Positions 47,572-55,906 of a stretch of 64,000 nucleotides of DNA are shown here, one piece after another; position 1 is the stretch's first letter, and each line of letters begins with the position of its first letter. The notes under the pieces were generated by a model. That model did no database searches, was not told the origin of the DNA, and worked only from the letters and a program-made list of their open reading frames with translations. A program made the position numbers and the translations under genes. Source of the DNA: JAABQG01 sp963726365 (GTDB lineage Bacteria > Pseudomonadota > Gammaproteobacteria > Burkholderiales > Burkholderiaceae_C); contig CAVSCI010000003.1 in NCBI GenBank assembly GCA_963726365.1, positions 310,001 to 374,000 on the forward strand, written 5' to 3'.

Positions 47572-49422
47572 TCAGGTCTCTATCCCGGGACGGTGTTGTG
47601 CATCCGGCACGAAACGCCATCGGCCCACGAAGGTGGCCAGCAGCAGTGAGACCGCACCCGCCAGCACGATGATCGCCATGGCGAACGCCCAGCCTTGGTC
47701 GTAGGCGCCAAACAGGCTGGCTCTGAAAGCCCTGATCACCCAGGTGAAGGGCAGCCACGCATGAACGGTCTGAAAAAGGCCGCCGCTGAGCTCGATCGGG
47801 ATCACGCCGCCACCCGCTGAAAGCTGCAGGGTGAGAAACAGCACCGATAGCAGTTTGCCGGCTTCGCCGAAGACACGCAGCAGTGCGAAAAGCATGGCCA
47901 GGAATACCAGCGACGTGACGGCCATGGTGAGCAGGAGAGTGGCCAGGGAAGGGACGCGCATCTCCAGGCCGAACGCCAGCATCAGGAAAGCCAGCACGGC
48001 CTGTATCAGCGTCAACGCCGCTGGAATGAGGAATTTTCCCAGGGCCTGGGCCGCACGCGGGAGGCCGACGAGGCTGGCGGGCATGAGACTCAGGTTGAAG
48101 AGATAGCCGGCCATGACCGCCCCGATCCACAGGGCCAGCGCGACCATGTTGGGCACGTAGGCGCTGCCGTTGTTTTGCACCGGCGCCAGGTTTTCCAGCA
48201 CGGGCCTGACCGACCCCGCCAGACCGTCGGCGCTGCCTTCGGGCTTTTCCATCGCGGTCGGCAGGGCTGCGTCCAGCCGCTTGAGACCCTCCAGAAGGCG
48301 CCCGGCACCTGCCGAAAGAGTCCTTCCGCCAGCCGCAAAGGCCTCGAGCCTGTCGTCAGCCGGCAGACTGCCGGCCAGTGTGTGCACGCCCTCGCCAAAC
48401 GCGCTCATGGCATCCGTAATTTGCACAACGCCCCCTTCAAGCTGTGTGGCGCCCTGTGTCAACTGATCATTTGCGCTGCGGGCCCGTCCCAGACCCTCAC
48501 CGAGTTGACCGGCCCCGGAGGCCAACTCGGCGGCGCCTCGGGACAGCGTGCCCCCGTAAAATGGCACCCGCGCGCCTTGCTCCTGCATTTGCCGTGCCCC
48601 GTGGGCCAGCTGGGTGGCACCCGTTTGCAGCGGTTCAAGTCCCCGGCCCAGTTCGCGCTGGCCAGCCACCAGTTGACGCGACCCCGCAGTCAGCGCCTTC
48701 AGGTCCGGATCGGCTGGAAGCACTGCCTCCAGCTTGCGCACACCCGTTGCCAACTGATGCGCGCCGTCTGCAAAAGCCGTCGCCGCCGTGCTGTACAGAC
48801 CAGCGCCCTGTGTGAGGGTGGCCGCGCCAGCGCGCAGTTGCTTCACACTGGCCTTGAGTTGGGCGACTCCATCTTGCGAGCCGCTGGCGGTGGCAAGCAC
48901 GAAATTCCACCGCTTTTCGTTCAAGGTTTCATTGACCTGATGCCCCAGTTCGTCCGCGAAGTGCCGGGCCAGGCCGGCGGCCGCGTAGTTGTTGCCTTCC
49001 GAGAGGATGACCCGGATCTCTCCGCCGCCGGCGACCGCGCCGGGCACGGCCAGCGCGCTGAAATCCGCCGGAATGATCACGGCAAAAGCGAGTTCACCGG
49101 TCCTGACGGCCTGCCGGGCTGATGCTTCATCTTCCATCGAGCGCCAGCCGAACCGACCCTTGCGCATCAGGGCTTCACTGAGATCCCTGCCCACGTTTTC
49201 GCGATGATGCCGGTACTCGACACCCGGATCGAGGTTGACCAGCGCTACCGGCAACGCCTGGGTCTTTGCGGCGGGGTCCCAGACGCTGGACAGGCAGATC
49301 AGCGCGTAGATCGCAGGTTCCAGCGCGACGGCCAGAACAGCCAGGCGCAGCATGCGAAAGCGTCCGATCAAGGCGATATCTGTGCGCACAACGCGCATCG
49401 CGTGGGCAAAAAGGCGGGCCAT
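47572..49422 (-). CDS. YhgE/Pip-like ABC-2-type membrane protein
   Basis: A 616-residue protein. An N-terminal helix (LAVLAVALEPAIYALICLSS) precedes a periplasmic region (about 50-390) rich in repeating leucine/glycine units such as LKQLRAGAATLTQGAGLYST and QLAHGARQMQEQGA. Such tape-like helices are typical of the YhgE/Pip and EsaA families. Five or six C-terminal helices follow (VALALWIGAVMAGYLFNLSL, ALTLIQAVLAFLMLAFGLEM, TSLVFLAMLFALLRVFG, and two more). Firmicute homologues serve as phage receptors or as part of type VII secretion; function in Gram-negatives is unknown. ATG 49422 has GGAGG upstream. Confidence 0.85.
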   Translation of the reverse strand: MARLFAHAMRVVRTDIALIGRFRMLRLAVLAVALEPAIYALICLSSVWDPAAKTQALPVALVNLDPGVEYRHHRENVGRDLSEALMRKGRFGWRSMEDEASARQAVRTGELAFAVIIPADFSALAVPGAVAGGGEIRVILSEGNNYAAAGLARHFADELGHQVNETLNEKRWNFVLATASGSQDGVAQLKASVKQLRAGAATLTQGAGLYSTAATAFADGAHQLATGVRKLEAVLPADPDLKALTAGSRQLVAGQRELGRGLEPLQTGATQLAHGARQMQEQGARVPFYGGTLSRGAAELASGAGQLGEGLGRARSANDQLTQGATQLEGGVVQITDAMSAFGEGVHTLAGSLPADDRLEAFAAGGRTLSAGAGRLLEGLKRLDAALPTAMEKPEGSADGLAGSVRPVLENLAPVQNNGSAYVPNMVALALWIGAVMAGYLFNLSLMPASLVGLPRAAQALGKFLIPAALTLIQAVLAFLMLAFGLEMRVPSLATLLLTMAVTSLVFLAMLFALLRVFGEAGKLLSVLFLTLQLSAGGGVIPIELSGGLFQTVHAWLPFTWVIRAFRASLFGAYDQGWAFAMAIIVLAGAVSLLLATFVGRWRFVPDAQHRPGIET

Positions 49423-49628
49423 CGAAAGCACCTCCAGGGGTCGCGACTTTACGCCTGCCCGGGGACTTGGGGAATCCCCAATATGCGTGATTTCAGGAAT
49501 AAACCCCTGGAAGGTTTCCGATTAGCGGCGGCAGACGTTCGCTCATGCGTGATGTCTGCCAACCCCTGACTCGCTTCTCTGGGTGAATTCCGTCGTGGGA
49601 CGGGATCAGTATGCTATAGATCCAGAAG

Positions 49629-49654
49629 CAAAAAAGCCCGCCAAGGCGGGCTTT
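49629..49654 (-). terminator. Rho-independent terminator after hppA
   Basis: Minus-strand hairpin AGCCCGCC-TT-GGCGGGCT followed by six T residues, about 20 bases after the hppA stop at 49675. Confidence 0.85.
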
Positions 49655-49674
49655 CCAGATGAGGCTGGCGGGAC

Positions 49675-52224
49675 CTACATCAGCGTCACTTCCACCCGGC
49701 GCGCGTCGGCACCCGCGCCGGCCTTGATGTCTTCGGGCTTCTTGAGCTCGATCTTGTCTTCGGCCACACCTGAACTTTTCAGCAGATCGCGCACCGCAAA
49801 GGCGCGCTGCTTGGCGATTTCGGCGTTCTTCGCCGCGTCGCCAGTGGCATCCACATAGCCGCTGATGACGGCCTTCTTGCCGGCTTTGACGCCGGCCAGG
49901 ATGTCGGTCAGCGCCTGGGCGCCATCCTTGGCGACTTCAGTCTTGGCGGTCGCAAAGTAGAACTTCACGACGCCGCCCTCGACCTTGACCGAGGCCGCGT
50001 CGGAGGCAGCTTGGGCGGCGGCCTGCATGGCATTGTCAGAGCGCTCGGTGGTGGCGCCGGCGGCCGCAGCAGCTGCTGCGGACGGCGCCGCGGTCATCGC
50101 GCCCGCGGCCATGGCCGTGACCGCCACGGGGGCTGCATGGGCGGCGGCCGGGGCTTCACCGCCATGCACCTTCACCACCAGCGGCACGATCAGCAGCGCC
50201 ACGATGTTGATGATCTTGATCAGCGGGTTGACGGCCGGGCCGGCGGTGTCCTTGTAGGGGTCGCCCACGGTGTCGCCAGTCACGGCGGCCTTGTGCGCCT
50301 CGCTGCCCTTGCCACCGTGGTGGCCGTCTTCGATGTATTTCTTCGCGTTATCCCATGCGCCGCCGCCGGTGCACATCGAGATCGCCACGAAAAGGCCGGT
50401 CACGATGGTGCCCATCAGCAGGCCGCCGAGGGCCTTCGGACCGAGGATCAGGCCGACCAGGATCGGCACCACCACCGGCAGCAGCGACGGGATCATCATT
50501 TCCTTGATCGCGGCCTTGGTCAGCATGTCCACGGCAACGCCGTATTCAGGCTTGGCGGTGCCCTCCATGATGCCCTTGATCTCGCGGAACTGGCGGCGCA
50601 CTTCGACCACCACGCTGCCCGCGGCGCGGCCCACGGCCTCCATGGCCATGGCGCCGAACAGGTAAGGGATCATGCCGCCGATGAACAGGCCCACGATCAC
50701 CATCGGGTCGCTCAGGTCGAAGCTGATGGCGCGTCCGTAGCTTTCCAGCTTGTGCGTGTAGTCGGCGAAAAGCACCAGCGCGGCCAGACCGGCCGAGCCG
50801 ATGGCGTAGCCTTTGGTCACGGCCTTGGTGGTGTTGCCCACGGCGTCCAGCGGGTCGGTGATGTCGCGCACGCTGTCGGGCATCTCGGCCATCTCGGCGA
50901 TGCCGCCGGCGTTGTCGGTGATCGGGCCGTAGGCGTCCAGCGCCACCACGATGCCGGCCATGCTCAGCATGGACGTGGCGGCCACGGCAATGCCATACAG
51001 GCCAGCCAGCGCGTAGGACGCGATGATGGCCAGACAGACAAACAGCACCGGCCAGGCGGTGGAGCGCATGGACACGCCCAGGCCGGCAATGATGTTGGTG
51101 CCGTGGCCGGTGGTGGAGGCCTGCGCGATGTGCTGCACGGGCGAGTACTGCGTACCGGTGTAGAACTCGGTGATCCACACCAGGGCGGCGGTCAGCACCA
51201 GGCCGACGGCGCAGGCGCCGAAAAGCCGGATCTGGCTGCCGCTGGCGGTGATGGCGTTGTCGGGCATGATCCACATCGTGACGCCGTAGAAGGCGATCAA
51301 CGACAACACGCCGGCCACGGCCAGGCCCTTGTACAGGGCCGGCATCACGTTGGTCATGCCGGGCGAGGCCTTGACGAAGAAGCAGCCGATGATGGAGGCA
51401 ACGATGGACACCGCGCCAAGGGTCAGCGGGTAGAGCACGGCGTTCATCGGGGCCGAGGCCACGAGCAGCGCGCCCAGCACCATGGTGGCGATCAGCGTCA
51501 CGGCGTAGGTCTCGAACAGGTCGGCGGCCATGCCGGCGCAGTCGCCGACGTTGTCACCGACGTTGTCGGCGATCACGGCGGGGTTGCGCGGGTCGTCCTC
51601 GGGGATGCCGGCTTCGACCTTGCCCACCAGGTCGGCGCCGACGTCAGCGCCTTTGGTGAAGATGCCGCCGCCCAGTCGCGCGAAGATCGAGATCAGCGAG
51701 GAGCCGAACGCAAAACCGATCAGCGGATTCAGCAGGTCGGCCAGTTTGCGGTCGGGCGTGAGGTTGCCGTTACCCACCAGGAACCAGAAGAAGGCGGTGA
51801 CGCCCAGCAGCCCCAGGCCCACCACCAGCATGCCGGTGATGGCGCCGCCGCGGAAGGCCACGTCCAGCGCCGGGCCGATGCCGCGGGTGGCGGCCTGCGC
51901 GGTGCGCACGTTGGCGCGCACCGAAACGTTCATGCCGATGAAGCCGCAGGCCCCCGACAGGAAAGCGCCGATGACGAAGCCGACGGCCGTGGTGCGGTCC
52001 AGGAACACGCCGATCAGCACCGTCAGTACGACGCCGACGATCGCAATGGTCTTGTATTGCCGGGCCAGGTAGGCTGCCGCGCCGGCCTGGATGGCTGCCG
52101 CGATCTCCTGCATGCGGGCGTTGCCCGCGTCCTGGGAAAGAATCCATCCGCGTGCCCAGAAGCCGTAGATCACGGCAATGAGACCGCAGACAAGCGCCAG
52201 AATGAGCGCCGAGTTGCCTGTCAT
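49675..52224 (-). CDS. hppA: K+-independent H+-pumping pyrophosphatase with C-terminal OmpA-like domain
   Basis: An 849-residue membrane pyrophosphatase with about 16 helices (residues 1-700) that couples PPi hydrolysis to proton export. Substrate motifs are EAGIPEDDPRNPAVIADNVG (the DNVGDNVGD core follows) and DAYGPITDNAGGIAEM. The sequence GNTTKA near residue 465 has Lys where K+-dependent enzymes have Ala, predicting a K+-independent H+ pump. After an Ala-rich linker (about 700-740), residues 745-849 form an OmpA/MotB-like domain (VKFYFATAKTEVAKDGAQAL, ISGYVDATGD, NAEIAKQRAFAVRDLL). Most family members lack this tail. It is divergent from the soluble pyrophosphatase gene. Confidence 0.93.
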   Translation of the reverse strand: MTGNSALILALVCGLIAVIYGFWARGWILSQDAGNARMQEIAAAIQAGAAAYLARQYKTIAIVGVVLTVLIGVFLDRTTAVGFVIGAFLSGACGFIGMNVSVRANVRTAQAATRGIGPALDVAFRGGAITGMLVVGLGLLGVTAFFWFLVGNGNLTPDRKLADLLNPLIGFAFGSSLISIFARLGGGIFTKGADVGADLVGKVEAGIPEDDPRNPAVIADNVGDNVGDCAGMAADLFETYAVTLIATMVLGALLVASAPMNAVLYPLTLGAVSIVASIIGCFFVKASPGMTNVMPALYKGLAVAGVLSLIAFYGVTMWIMPDNAITASGSQIRLFGACAVGLVLTAALVWITEFYTGTQYSPVQHIAQASTTGHGTNIIAGLGVSMRSTAWPVLFVCLAIIASYALAGLYGIAVAATSMLSMAGIVVALDAYGPITDNAGGIAEMAEMPDSVRDITDPLDAVGNTTKAVTKGYAIGSAGLAALVLFADYTHKLESYGRAISFDLSDPMVIVGLFIGGMIPYLFGAMAMEAVGRAAGSVVVEVRRQFREIKGIMEGTAKPEYGVAVDMLTKAAIKEMMIPSLLPVVVPILVGLILGPKALGGLLMGTIVTGLFVAISMCTGGGAWDNAKKYIEDGHHGGKGSEAHKAAVTGDTVGDPYKDTAGPAVNPLIKIINIVALLIVPLVVKVHGGEAPAAAHAAPVAVTAMAAGAMTAAPSAAAAAAAGATTERSDNAMQAAAQAASDAASVKVEGGVVKFYFATAKTEVAKDGAQALTDILAGVKAGKKAVISGYVDATGDAAKNAEIAKQRAFAVRDLLKSSGVAEDKIELKKPEDIKAGAGADARRVEVTLM

Positions 52225-52457
52225 GTGTTACTCCTCGAATCGTTGTTTCGCGTGGAAGGGGTTCAACGCCTTGGAGGGACCCCCGCTGCGTTGCTTCCTC
52301 GCTCCCAACGTGGGGAGTCAATTGGCCAACCGACGCAATGTAACTTGAAATCTCCCCGTTTCCCGGGCCTGCGCAAGGCCGGTGAAAGTAAAATCAGGGT
52401 TAATCCTAGGGCGAAAACGCTTTTTCTGATTCATCTCAAACTCCGGAGACCGCTCCC

Positions 52458-52994
52458 ATGTCCCTCGACAACGTCACCCCGGGCCCCAAGGCCCCGCATG
52501 AATTCAACGTGATCATCGAAATCCCGATGAACGCCGACCCTGTGAAGTACGAGGTGGACCACGAAACCCACGCCATCTTCGTAGACCGTTTCATGAGCAC
52601 GGCCATGCATTACCCCACCAACTATGGCTATGTGCCACAGACCATCAGCGGGGATGGCGATCCGGTGGATGTGCTGGTGATCACCCCGGTGCCGCTGATT
52701 CCCGGCGTGGTCGTGACCTGCCGTGCCATTGGCATCCTGAAGATGGAAGACGAAGCCGGCGTGGACGGCAAGGTGCTGGCGGTGCCGATCGACAAGATCC
52801 TGTCGCTCTACACCCGCTGGCAAAAGCCCGAGGACCTGAGCCCGATCCGCTTGAAGACCATCGCCCACTTCTTCGAGCACTACAAGGACCTGGAAGTAGG
52901 CAAGTGGGTCAAGATCCTGGGCTGGGAAGGCCCGGAGGCGGCCCGGCAGGAAGTCGTGGAGGGCATCGCCAATTTCAAGAAAGATCACGCCTGA
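52458..52994 (+). CDS. ppa: Soluble inorganic pyrophosphatase, family I
   Basis: A 178-residue cytoplasmic Mg2+-dependent enzyme that hydrolyses pyrophosphate from biosynthesis. The active-site carboxylates lie in FNVIIEIPMNADPVKYEVDH, the family signature DGDPVDVLVITPVPLIPG, and KMEDEAGVDGKVLAVP. YGYVPQTIS matches the N-terminal core. ATG 52458 follows CCGGAGACC. It shares a 233-bp divergent promoter region with hppA. Confidence 0.96.
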   Translation: MSLDNVTPGPKAPHEFNVIIEIPMNADPVKYEVDHETHAIFVDRFMSTAMHYPTNYGYVPQTISGDGDPVDVLVITPVPLIPGVVVTCRAIGILKMEDEAGVDGKVLAVPIDKILSLYTRWQKPEDLSPIRLKTIAHFFEHYKDLEVGKWVKILGWEGPEAARQEVVEGIANFKKDHA

Positions 52995-53000
52995 AATTGA

Positions 53001-53057
53001 ATAAAACAAGGGCCTTTCCAGCGAGAAAAGGCCTTTGTTTGCTATCAAATAAAAAGC
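53001..53057 (-). repeat. Dispersed ~50 bp repeat, copy 8 (after ppa; may act as terminator)
   Basis: Minus-strand reading gives TTTGATAGCA, CTCGCTGGAAAGGCCC and TTGTTTTATT. On the plus strand AAGGGCCTTT (53009-53018) pairs with AAAGGCCTTT (53028-53037, with one G-U), 15 bases after the ppa stop. This copy may therefore double as the ppa terminator. Confidence 0.65.
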
Positions 53058-53088
53058 GCCTGCAGGTTCGAGCCTGCAGGCGCTTTGT
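53048..53088. terminator. Strong 12-bp hairpin between ppa and hydrolase genes
   Basis: AGCGCCTGCAGG (53055-53066) pairs perfectly with CCTGCAGGCGCT (53073-53084) around TTCGAG. A T5 run follows on the minus strand and TTTGTCTT on the plus strand. It fits as terminator of the hydrolase gene (minus) and possibly of ppa (plus). Confidence 0.85.
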
Positions 53089-53114
53089 CTTGGGGCGGTG
53101 GTGAACGGTGGCGC

Positions 53115-53933
53115 TCAGCGCAACGGGTCCGGGTAGAACAGCCCGTGCAGGCCGCCCTTGCGCGCAAAGGGTTGCCAGGCATCCTCGGGCTGGGCCAGGC
53201 GGTCGGCCACGGCCCAGAAAGCGCTGGGGTTCATGCCGATGCCCAGATGGCTGGCAATGACCTCGATGTTTTCCGTATTGGGGTTGGCTTTGCTGGGTGC
53301 CTGGAGACTGCCCTGCCAGGCGACGATGCCGTCGGTGCGCGAGAAGACGCTGGTGGTCGGCACCGGTGGGGCCACCGGCAGGTCGAAACGCCCGGTCTCG
53401 CTCTTGATGTCGCGACCGCTGGTCAGCCGGAACAGGCGCCAGGCGTTGGTGCTTTCGGGTGCGCCGGAAAACGGTGTGCCCAGGGTGATGACCCCACGCA
53501 CCAGTTCGGGGTGCAGCTTGGCCAGTTCACGCGCGTAGATGCCGCCCAGACTCCAGCCAATCAGGCTGACTTTCCTCTTGCCGGCCGAGAGCCAGGTTTC
53601 GCGGACCTGGTGGGACGCGGCTTCAAGGACGCCAGCGCGCGGGCCGAAATTGTGGCCCTGGTTCCAGCCGGTGACGGCGTAGTTGCGGGTGGCCAGATAG
53701 CTGCGCAGGGGCGTGGTCGACCCGTCGGCAGCGGAGAGTCCGGGGAACACGATCACCGGGTGGCCGTCGCCCTTTGGGGCGCGCTGAAGCAGCGGCCAGG
53801 CGGGCAGGATCGCTCCCAGTTCCCAGGCCGCGCGAAATTCCATGGCCAGCAACCAAGGGCTTGGCGGCGGACCGTCATGGTGCGCGGGGCGTTGCGGGGA
53901 AGCGTCGGCCTTCAGGGGGGCGGGGTGGGTCAC
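53115..53933 (-). CDS. Alpha/beta hydrolase (esterase/lipase-like)
   Basis: A 272-residue serine hydrolase. The nucleophile elbow is SLIGWSLGGIYARELAKLHP, and oxyanion/core strands include HPVIVFPGLSAADGS and VRGVITLGTPFSG. The acid and base are plausibly in FSRTDGIVAW (Asp) and EVIASHLGIGMNP (His). Start is GTG 53933. The family contains many triacylglycerol-lipase-like esterases; no signal peptide is seen, so it is probably cytoplasmic. Substrate unknown. Confidence 0.88.
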   Translation of the reverse strand: MTHPAPLKADASPQRPAHHDGPPPSPWLLAMEFRAAWELGAILPAWPLLQRAPKGDGHPVIVFPGLSAADGSTTPLRSYLATRNYAVTGWNQGHNFGPRAGVLEAASHQVRETWLSAGKRKVSLIGWSLGGIYARELAKLHPELVRGVITLGTPFSGAPESTNAWRLFRLTSGRDIKSETGRFDLPVAPPVPTTSVFSRTDGIVAWQGSLQAPSKANPNTENIEVIASHLGIGMNPSAFWAVADRLAQPEDAWQPFARKGGLHGLFYPDPLR

Positions 53934-54154
53934 GTGAGCACTGCTTTCCGGGGTGAATGCAACGGATACGGTACCAGTTTTGACCTTCGGCCTTGCGCAA
54001 AAAGGGGGGCTTTAGAGGCAGCAACCCTGTTTTCCGTCACGTTGGAGACCCGGGCTCTGGGGGTTACCACGGGGGGTAAGCCCGCAATCGACCCTGGGGT
54101 GGCGGTCCCGAGGCGGCAAAATGACGCAGGTCAAGCCCGGTGCGGCACGGGCGC
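53934..54154. other. Spacer between hydrolase and Nudix genes
   Basis: A 221-bp gap with no recognisable gene, hairpin or repeat. It probably holds the promoter of the hydrolase gene. Confidence 0.4.
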
Positions 54155-54700
54155 TCAGTCGATATCGACGGTATGCACCTGGAATTGACCCAGCCGCCGG
54201 TCGGCGAAATAGCGCAGCAGGGTCTCGCGAACGGTCCGGAACGCGATCTCGTCCCAGGGTATCTGGTCTTCCGAAAAAAGCCGTGCCTCCATGGTTTCAT
54301 GGCCCGGATTGAACTGTTCGCTCAGCAAGCGCGCCCGGTAGAACAGATGCACCTGCCCGACACGCGGCACGCTGAGCACGCTGAACAGGGCTTCCATTTC
54401 AAACTGGGCGCCGGCTTCCTCGTCGGTTTCGCGGGCCGCGCCCTGCAGCGTGGTTTCGCCGAGTTCCATAAAGCCGGCGGGCAGGGTCCACTTGCCCTTG
54501 CGCGGCTCGATATTGCGTTTGCACAGCAACACACGGTCGTCCAGATGCGGCACCGTGCCCACCACGTTCAGCGGGTTTTCGTAGTGAACGGTCTGGCAGG
54601 CCTCGCAGATCGCCCGCTCCTTGGTGTCACCGTCGTCGGGCAGGCGGTAGACAACAATGGTGCCGCAGTTGCGGCAGTGCTTGATGGGGCTGCGGTGCAT
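54155..54700 (-). CDS. Nudix hydrolase with N-terminal zinc ribbon
   Basis: A 181-residue protein. Four cysteines at the N-terminus (KHCRNCGT and ICEACQTVHYENP) form a zinc ribbon. The Nudix box runs from GFMELGETTLQGAARET to DEEAGA (pattern GX5EX7REUXEEXGU). The fold is that of NudC-like or ADP-ribose pyrophosphatase-like enzymes, but the protein lacks NudC's second domain. Substrate is unknown. It lies downstream of the dctP terminator on the same strand. Confidence 0.9.
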   Translation of the reverse strand: MHRSPIKHCRNCGTIVVYRLPDDGDTKERAICEACQTVHYENPLNVVGTVPHLDDRVLLCKRNIEPRKGKWTLPAGFMELGETTLQGAARETDEEAGAQFEMEALFSVLSVPRVGQVHLFYRARLLSEQFNPGHETMEARLFSEDQIPWDEIAFRTVRETLLRYFADRRLGQFQVHTVDID

Positions 54701-54723
54701 GCGCCCAAGTTTAAGTTCAAAAG

Positions 54724-54750
54724 CAAAAAGGGCTCCTTGCGGAGCCCTTT
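54724..54750 (-). terminator. Rho-independent terminator after dctP
   Basis: Minus-strand GGGCTCC-GCAA-GGAGCCC followed by TTTTTGCTTTT, starting 23 bases after the dctP stop. Confidence 0.88.
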
Positions 54751-54772
54751 GCCGTAGTGCCCGGCCTGGCGA

Positions 54773-55825
54773 TCAGGACTTGGTGGACTTGGTATTCTTT
54801 TCGATCAGGCTGCGGGCGGTTTCAAGCAATTTCTTGCCGTCGAAGCCCTTCTTGTTCATGTCTTCCACCCAGTCCACTTCAATCGGACGGGACTTGCGGC
54901 GGAACTCCTGGGCCTCTGCGGCGCCCACGGTGAAGATGGTGTTGTTGCGGTCGCTGGCCGTCTTGCGGCCGGCGGCATCGCCCGCCTGCTGAACCTTGCC
55001 CAGCCAGGCCGAGGTGGCCAGGCCGGAGTTGTTGTCGATGACCTTTTTCAGGTCGGGCGGCAGCGAGTTGTACTTGGCCTTGTTCATGGCCATGACAAAA
55101 GTGGTCGTGTAGAGCGCGCCACCCGCAGGGTCGAACTCGGCATGGTACTTGGTCAGTTCCTGCACCTTGACGGAGGGCACGACTTCCCAGGGGATGACGC
55201 AGCCGTTGATCGTACCCTTGCTCAAGGCATCGGGAATGCCCGGCAGCGGCATGCCCACCGGCGTGGCGCCCAGGATGCCCATGAGCTTGGTGACCTGGCG
55301 CGTCGGGGCGCGCATCTTGAGCCCCTTCATGTCGGCCGCCGTCTTCACGGCCTTGTCGACGGTGTGGATCACGCCGGGTCCGTGCACGTGCAGGGCAATG
55401 ACCTGCACGTCCTTGAACTCGTCCGGTGCCATGGTCTGCACATATTCCCAATACGCCTTGGAGGTGGCTTCGGCATTCGACATCATGAAAGGCAGTTCGA
55501 ACACCTCGATTCGCGGGAAGCGCCCGGCGTTGTTGCCCGGCAGCGTCCATACGATGTCCACCACGCCGTCCTTGGCCTGGTCATAGAGTTGCACAGGCGT
55601 GCCGCCGAGTTGCATCGCGGGGTAGCCTTCGAACTTGATGCGGCCGCCGGATTCGGCTTCGACCTTCGACATCCAGGCCTTGTGCATGTTGATCCACACG
55701 TTGGACTGTGGCGCCATGAAGGTGTGGAACTTGAGTGTGACGGTTTGCTGGGCCAGCGCGGAGAGCGCCGGGGCAGCCAGGGCGACGGCTGCGCCAGATT
55801 TGAGAACGGTGCGACGTTGAATCAT
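54773..55825 (-). CDS. dctP: TRAP transporter substrate-binding protein (DctP family)
   Basis: A 350-residue periplasmic binding protein with a twin-arginine-like signal (IQRRTVLKSGAAVALAAPAL, ending ALA). DctP features include FHTFMAPQSNVWINMHKAWM, GGRIKFEGYPAMQLGGTP, LPFMMSNAEATSKAYW, and MRAPTRQVTKLMGILGATPV with the arginine that binds the substrate carboxylate. It works with the dctQ and dctM gene products encoded upstream. Substrates of the subgroup include C4-dicarboxylates and aromatic or keto acids. Identity of the ligand is unknown. Confidence 0.93.
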   Translation of the reverse strand: MIQRRTVLKSGAAVALAAPALSALAQQTVTLKFHTFMAPQSNVWINMHKAWMSKVEAESGGRIKFEGYPAMQLGGTPVQLYDQAKDGVVDIVWTLPGNNAGRFPRIEVFELPFMMSNAEATSKAYWEYVQTMAPDEFKDVQVIALHVHGPGVIHTVDKAVKTAADMKGLKMRAPTRQVTKLMGILGATPVGMPLPGIPDALSKGTINGCVIPWEVVPSVKVQELTKYHAEFDPAGGALYTTTFVMAMNKAKYNSLPPDLKKVIDNNSGLATSAWLGKVQQAGDAAGRKTASDRNNTIFTVGAAEAQEFRRKSRPIEVDWVEDMNKKGFDGKKLLETARSLIEKNTKSTKS

Positions 55826-55906
55826 GAAAGTCTCCAATAAAACGATGGTGGTAACTTAACGCAAACCGGCGCGGGGCGACTAAGGACAATGCCCTACGTG
55901 AAAGCC

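Noticed and set aside
49629..49654. CRISPR or other regular repeat array
   Set aside because: The short palindromes are single terminators. No direct repeats with regular spacers were seen anywhere in the window.
52251..52325. A second copy of the GC-rich moaA-mobA spacer repeat in the hppA-ppa region
   Set aside because: It shares only short G/C runs (GACCCCCGCTGCG, CGTGGGGAGTCA) and the order of blocks does not match well enough.
53055..53084. A tRNA-like GGTTCGAGCC element
   Set aside because: It is the loop of a perfect 12-bp terminator hairpin. There is no acceptor, D or anticodon arm around it.
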